Shown here one piece after another: positions 6,242 through 8,640 of a stretch of DNA of 8,640 bases. The DNA comes from Bacteroidales bacterium. GTDB lineage: Bacteria > Bacteroidota > Bacteroidia > Bacteroidales > VadinHA17. The translations under genes were made by a program, and so were the position numbers. Positions within the stretch are counted from its first letter, which is position 1. Each line of letters starts with the position of its first letter. The notes below the pieces were generated by a model, which did not search any database, was not told the origin of the DNA, and saw nothing but the letters and a program-made list of their open reading frames with translations. Location of the stretch: assembly GCA_030692905.1 (NCBI GenBank), contig JAUYBT010000035.1:1-8640 (forward strand), read 5' to 3'.

Positions 6242-8251
6242 CTATCTAAAAGCTTCCTCAATTATTTCATCGTCTGCTATATATGGCACTGTGACCTTAA
6301 GGCCGGGGGTTCTCTCCATCTCTCTTTTCAATGTAAACATTGCTTCCTTGTTACGAGCCCAGCTGCGGCGTGCAATACCATTATTGACATCCCAGTGAAG
6401 CATCATCCTGAGTTTGTTTCCGGTATCCTCTGTACCATCGAGTACCATCCCGAAACCGCCATTGATAACCTCGCCCCATCCTACTCCGCCTCCGTTATGC
6501 AATGATACCCAGGTAGCTCCACGGAAAGAATCTCCAATTACATTCTGAACAGCCATGTCGGCTGTGAATTTTGATCCGTCATAGATATTTGATGTCTCCC
6601 TGAAAGGTGAATCGGTGCCTGACACATCATGATGATCCCTTCCGATTACAACAGGTGCAGATATTTTCCCTTCTGCAACAGCTTTATTAAATGCATCGGC
6701 AATTGCCATTCTTCCTTCGGCATCGGCATATAAAATTCTTGCCTGTGAGCCAACTACCAGCCTGTTTTTACCTGCTTCTTTTATCCAGTGAATATTATTA
6801 GTCATCTGCTGCTTTATCTGAACAGGTGATTTTTTAATTAATTTTCCGAGTGTCTCTGTTGCAATTGTATCAGTTACCTCCAGATCGGCGGGATCATTTG
6901 AACAGCAAACCCATCTGAATGGACCAAAACCGTAATCAAAACACATTGGCCCCATAATGTCCTGAACATAAGATGGATATCTGAACTCCCCTTCGGGATT
7001 CAACACATCGGCTCCTGCCCGTGAAGCCTCAAGAAGGAATGCATTACCATAATCAAAAAAATATGTCCCCCTTTTTGCATGCCTGTTTATTGCTTCAACC
7101 TGGCGTCTGAGTGACTTGCGTACAGCCTCTCTGAACTTTTCAGGATTTTCCGCCATCATCCGGTTTGATTCCTCAAAACTTAAACCGGCCGGATAATATC
7201 CTCCTGCCCAGGGATTATGCAGTGAAGTCTGGTCAGAGCCGAGATCAACATTTATATTCTCATCTGCAAATTTCTCCCAAACATCAACTATATTGCCTTC
7301 ATAGGCTATTGAAGTCACTTCTTTAGCTGCAGTTGCCTGCTTCACTCTCCTTATAAGTTTATCCATATCAGAAAAGACCTCATCTACCCAACCCTGGGAA
7401 TGCCTGGTTTGAATAGCCTTGGGATTCACCTCAGCTATCACCGAAATAATACCTGCTATGTCCGCAGCTTTAGGTTGCGCCCCTGACATTCCTCCCAGCC
7501 CGGAGGATACAAACAGTTTGCCGGTCAACCCCTCTCCTGTTTTGCTGATCATCCTGCCTGCATTAAGCAGAGTAATTGTTGTTCCATGAACAATACCCTG
7601 CGGTCCGATATACATATACGAACCTGCCGTCATCTGACCGTACTGAGAAACACCAAGTGCGTTAAACTTTTCCCAGTGATCCTGGGTGGAATAATTAGGG
7701 ATTACCATGCCATTGGTCACAACTAACCTTGGGGCATCCTTATGTGAGGGGAAAAGACCAAGCGGATGACCTGAATAAACGACAAGAGTCTGTTCATCAT
7801 TCATCTCAGAAAGATACTTCATTGTCAGGCGATACTGTGCCCAGTTTTGAAATACAGCTCCGTTACCACCGTAGGTTATTAATTCATGAGGATGCTGGGC
7901 AACAGCATGATCCAGGTTATTTGAGATCATTAGCATGATTGCTGCTGCACTGCGCGACCGGTGTGGAAAATCATCAAGATGACGGGCTTTTATCTCATAA
8001 TCAGGTCTGAACCTGTACATGTATATCCTTCCATACGCTGCCAGTTCCTGTACAAACTCTTTTGCCAGAACAGAATGAAATTTTTCGGGAAAATATCTGA
8101 GGGCATTTTTTACCGCAAGTTTTTTTTCAGCACTGTTTAGTATATCTTTTCTTTTTGGTGCATGATTCAGGTTTTGATCATAAGGTTTAGGAGCAGGAAG
8201 TCTGAAAGGAATGCCTTCTGCAATCTGTTTTTTGAATTCAGCAGTAGTCAT
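6242..8251 (-). CDS. hutU: Urocanate hydratase (urocanase), long eukaryote-like form
   Basis: Urocanase hydrates urocanate to 4-imidazolone-5-propionate using tightly bound NAD+ as electrophile; it is the second step of histidine breakdown and is cytoplasmic. The protein has 669 residues, about 110 more than the classical bacterial enzyme (about 555-560) and like the animal enzyme (about 676). Recognised blocks are YGGNGAVFQNWAQYRL (127-142), the NAD-binding GLGGMSGAQP (251-260), RHSQGWVDE (283-291), GPFRWVCCSNDP (443-454), SAPVVIGRDHHD (531-542), SPFRETSNIYDGS (548-560) and GATWVSLHNGGGVGWGEVING (578-598). Where the classical signature FQGLPxRICW holds the active-site Cys, this protein reads VVGSQARILY (499-508), with Leu507 at the Cys position. 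The start ATG at 8251 is followed by a normal N-terminus (MTTAEFKKQIAEG). The gene is convergent with ispF across 35 bp, and no hutH, hutI or ftcD is visible nearby. Confidence 0.95.
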   Translation of the reverse strand: MTTAEFKKQIAEGIPFRLPAPKPYDQNLNHAPKRKDILNSAEKKLAVKNALRYFPEKFHSVLAKEFVQELAAYGRIYMYRFRPDYEIKARHLDDFPHRSRSAAAIMLMISNNLDHAVAQHPHELITYGGNGAVFQNWAQYRLTMKYLSEMNDEQTLVVYSGHPLGLFPSHKDAPRLVVTNGMVIPNYSTQDHWEKFNALGVSQYGQMTAGSYMYIGPQGIVHGTTITLLNAGRMISKTGEGLTGKLFVSSGLGGMSGAQPKAADIAGIISVIAEVNPKAIQTRHSQGWVDEVFSDMDKLIRRVKQATAAKEVTSIAYEGNIVDVWEKFADENINVDLGSDQTSLHNPWAGGYYPAGLSFEESNRMMAENPEKFREAVRKSLRRQVEAINRHAKRGTYFFDYGNAFLLEASRAGADVLNPEGEFRYPSYVQDIMGPMCFDYGFGPFRWVCCSNDPADLEVTDTIATETLGKLIKKSPVQIKQQMTNNIHWIKEAGKNRLVVGSQARILYADAEGRMAIADAFNKAVAEGKISAPVVIGRDHHDVSGTDSPFRETSNIYDGSKFTADMAVQNVIGDSFRGATWVSLHNGGGVGWGEVINGGFGMVLDGTEDTGNKLRMMLHWDVNNGIARRSWARNKEAMFTLKREMERTPGLKVTVPYIADDEIIEEAFR

Positions 8252-8275
8252 GGAACAGGATTGTGAGTTATGATG

Positions 8276-8283
8276 TAAAGTTA
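8276..8283 (-). promoter_or_regulatory. Candidate -7 box for hutU
   Basis: Read on the minus strand, TAACTTTA matches seven of eight positions of the Bacteroidota box TAnnTTTG. It lies 24 bases before the hutU ATG, which would give a short leader. The -33 site would fall inside the C-rich repeat cluster, where no TTTG is seen. Weak evidence. Confidence 0.3.
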
Positions 8284-8301
8284 GTTTTTTTTACCTAACC
8301 C

Positions 8302-8321
8302 CCTGCCTACCGGCAGGCAGG
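8302..8321. repeat. 20-bp palindrome, 7-bp stem
   Basis: CCTGCCT (8302-8308) pairs perfectly with AGGCAGG (8315-8321) around ACCGGC. A competing register pairs 8302-8307 with 8312-8317. It sits between CCTAACCCC and AACCCCTCTC, which would read as a continuous C-rich repeat without it, so it may be a nested insertion. There is no T-run on either strand that would make it a terminator. Confidence 0.65.
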
Positions 8322-8324
8322 CAA

Positions 8325-8392
8325 CCCCTCTCTGTTCGCACACGAACTCACCCCCAATCCCCCTCTCTGAAACACACGAACTCACCCCCCGT
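8325..8392. repeat. Two head-to-tail 34-bp units, with start of a third
   Basis: Units at 8325-8358 and 8359-8392 share the core CACACGAACTCACCCCC preceded by CCCCTCTCTG. They differ mainly in three bases around position 12 and in the last two or three bases. A third unit begins at 8393 (CCCCCTCTCTG) and then diverges into the hairpin arm. The strand composition is extreme: almost no G on the plus strand. The repeat lies upstream of hutU and is noncoding. Confidence 0.75.
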
Positions 8393-8419
8393 CCCCCTCT
8401 CTGCTTCGCAAAGAGGGGG
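8393..8419. repeat. Hairpin 1 of the repeat cluster
   Basis: CCCCCTCT (8393-8400) pairs with AGAGGGGG (8412-8419). After a C/A mismatch (8401/8411), TGC (8402-8404) pairs with GCA (8408-8410) around a TTC loop. This gives an 11-bp stem with one mismatch. On the plus strand the stem is followed by TGTAATAC, not a T-run. Confidence 0.8.
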
Positions 8420-8445
8420 TGTAATACATTGGATGTTAGTAAATT

Positions 8446-8472
8446 CCCCCTCTCTACTTCGTAAAGAGGGGG
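8446..8472. repeat. Hairpin 2 of the repeat cluster
   Basis: CCCCCTCT (8446-8453) pairs with AGAGGGGG (8465-8472), with the same C/A mismatch (8454/8464), an inner stem TAC/GTA (8455-8457 with 8461-8463) and a TTC loop. It is a near copy of hairpin 1, 53 bp away, differing by a paired G-C to A-T change. It lies just downstream of the zinc-ribbon gene on the minus strand, where it could slow or stop transcription, but only AATTTACT follows it in that direction. Confidence 0.8.
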
Positions 8473-8507
8473 AACACAAGGGGGTGAGTTCATGAAGGTA
8501 AGGGTAA

Positions 8508-8640
8508 TTACAAATGACCTTCTTTTATTATTTCATCATCCACAAGAATTCGTCCGCAGTATTCACAGACAATGATTTTCTTTCTTGATTTGATATCGAG
8601 CTGTCTCTGGGGCGGGATCTGATTAAAACAACCACCACAT
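8508..8640 (-). CDS. C4-type zinc-ribbon protein, C-terminal fragment (start beyond window)
   Basis: A minus-strand frame enters from the right edge and ends with TAA at 8508-8510, leaving the last 43 residues. They contain two CxxC knuckles, CGGC (first visible residues) and CEYC (residues 25-28 of the fragment), with the family pattern CxGCfxxlPPQ and CExCGRIL between and after them, then a short acidic tail ending KEGHL. This is the C-terminal zinc ribbon of the about 250-residue coiled-coil plus zinc-ribbon family (Pfam zf-RING_7 type) found widely in Bacteroidota and in chlamydiae (the CT398/CdsZ protein). The function in Bacteroidota is not established; nucleic-acid or RNA-polymerase-associated roles have been proposed for relatives. 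The missing N-terminal coiled coil should lie to the right of the window. It points the same way as hutU but is separated from it by 256 bp of repeats, so the two are probably not one operon. Confidence 0.82.
   Translation of the reverse strand, partial: CGGCFNQIPPQRQLDIKSRKKIIVCEYCGRILVDDEIIKEGHL

Larger units (their letters stand above)
8378..8491. repeat. 114-bp MITE-like element with 12-bp inverted ends and two internal hairpins
   Basis: GAACTCACCCCC (8378-8389) and its exact reverse complement GGGGGTGAGTTC (8480-8491) bound a segment containing two successive hairpins (8393-8419 and 8446-8472) joined by an AT-rich spacer (8420-8445). As RNA or single-stranded DNA it would fold into a three-way junction: one 12-bp outer stem and two arms. 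No coding capacity worth the name and no clear target-site duplication are seen (left flank AACACAC, right flank ATGAAGG). It could be a non-autonomous mobile element, a REP-type cluster or a structured RNA; I cannot tell which. Confidence 0.55.

Noticed and set aside
7729..7938. A 69-codon plus-strand ORF antisense to hutU
   Set aside because: It lies wholly within conserved urocanase coding sequence; it is a shadow frame.
8393..8472. Rho-independent terminators for hutU or the zinc-ribbon gene
   Set aside because: The stems are strong but neither is followed by a T-run on either strand. hutU starts, not ends, on this side, so only the zinc-ribbon gene could use them, and duplication plus inverted ends point to a repeat element.
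8325..8491. CRISPR array
   Set aside because: The 34-bp units are contiguous without unique spacers, one copy is inverted, and no cas gene is near.
8281..8493. A 70-codon minus-strand ORF covering the repeat cluster
   Set aside because: It is made of the C/G-rich repeats and hairpins, resembles no protein family and shows composition imposed by the repeats. A chance ORF is far more likely.

Overview
The window reads as chromosomal DNA of a member of the Bacteroidota, probably Bacteroidales or a related anaerobic or environmental lineage. The evidence is threefold: three type IX secretion system (T9SS) proteins, which are restricted to this phylum; Bacteroidota-style -7 boxes (TAnnTTTG) with no Shine-Dalgarno sequences before the genes; and AT-leaning coding DNA with C/G-rich palindromic repeats in one intergenic gap. 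No mobile-element gene, phage gene, CRISPR array, tRNA or rRNA is visible.

Layout from left to right. Positions 1-852 (minus): a PorP/SprF-family outer-membrane protein whose last residues lie beyond the left edge. Positions 853-967: a short divergent promoter region. Positions 968-4384 (plus): porU, the T9SS C-terminal-signal peptidase/sortase. Positions 4385-4515: a leader with a promoter-like box, a possible 15-codon upstream ORF and a palindromic hairpin. Positions 4516-5733 (plus): porV, the beta-barrel partner of PorU. Positions 5730-6206 (plus): ispF, overlapping porV by ATGA. Positions 6242-8251 (minus): hutU, a long-form urocanate hydratase, convergent with ispF. Positions 8252-8507: an intergenic gap of about 256 bp packed with direct and inverted repeats. 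Positions 8508-8640 (minus): the C-terminal 43 residues of a C4 zinc-ribbon protein whose start lies beyond the right edge.

PorU and PorV act together at the cell surface. PorV is a barrel that carries or delivers cargo, and PorU cuts the conserved C-terminal domain off secreted cargo and links the cargo to surface lipopolysaccharide. The order porU-porV-ispF matches, as far as I recall, that of Porphyromonas gingivalis, so this block appears to be ancestral. IspF belongs to the MEP isoprenoid pathway and is probably translated by coupling from porV. HutU belongs to histidine degradation; no other hut gene is in view.

The coding content is ordinary for the phylum. The most unusual part is the 8302-8491 repeat cluster. 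It contains a 20-bp palindrome, two head-to-tail 34-bp units, and a 114-bp structure with 12-bp perfect inverted ends enclosing two hairpins that differ by a compensatory base-pair change. A second point is that HutU lacks the cysteine of the classical urocanase signature, which seems to be a trait of the long, eukaryote-like branch.
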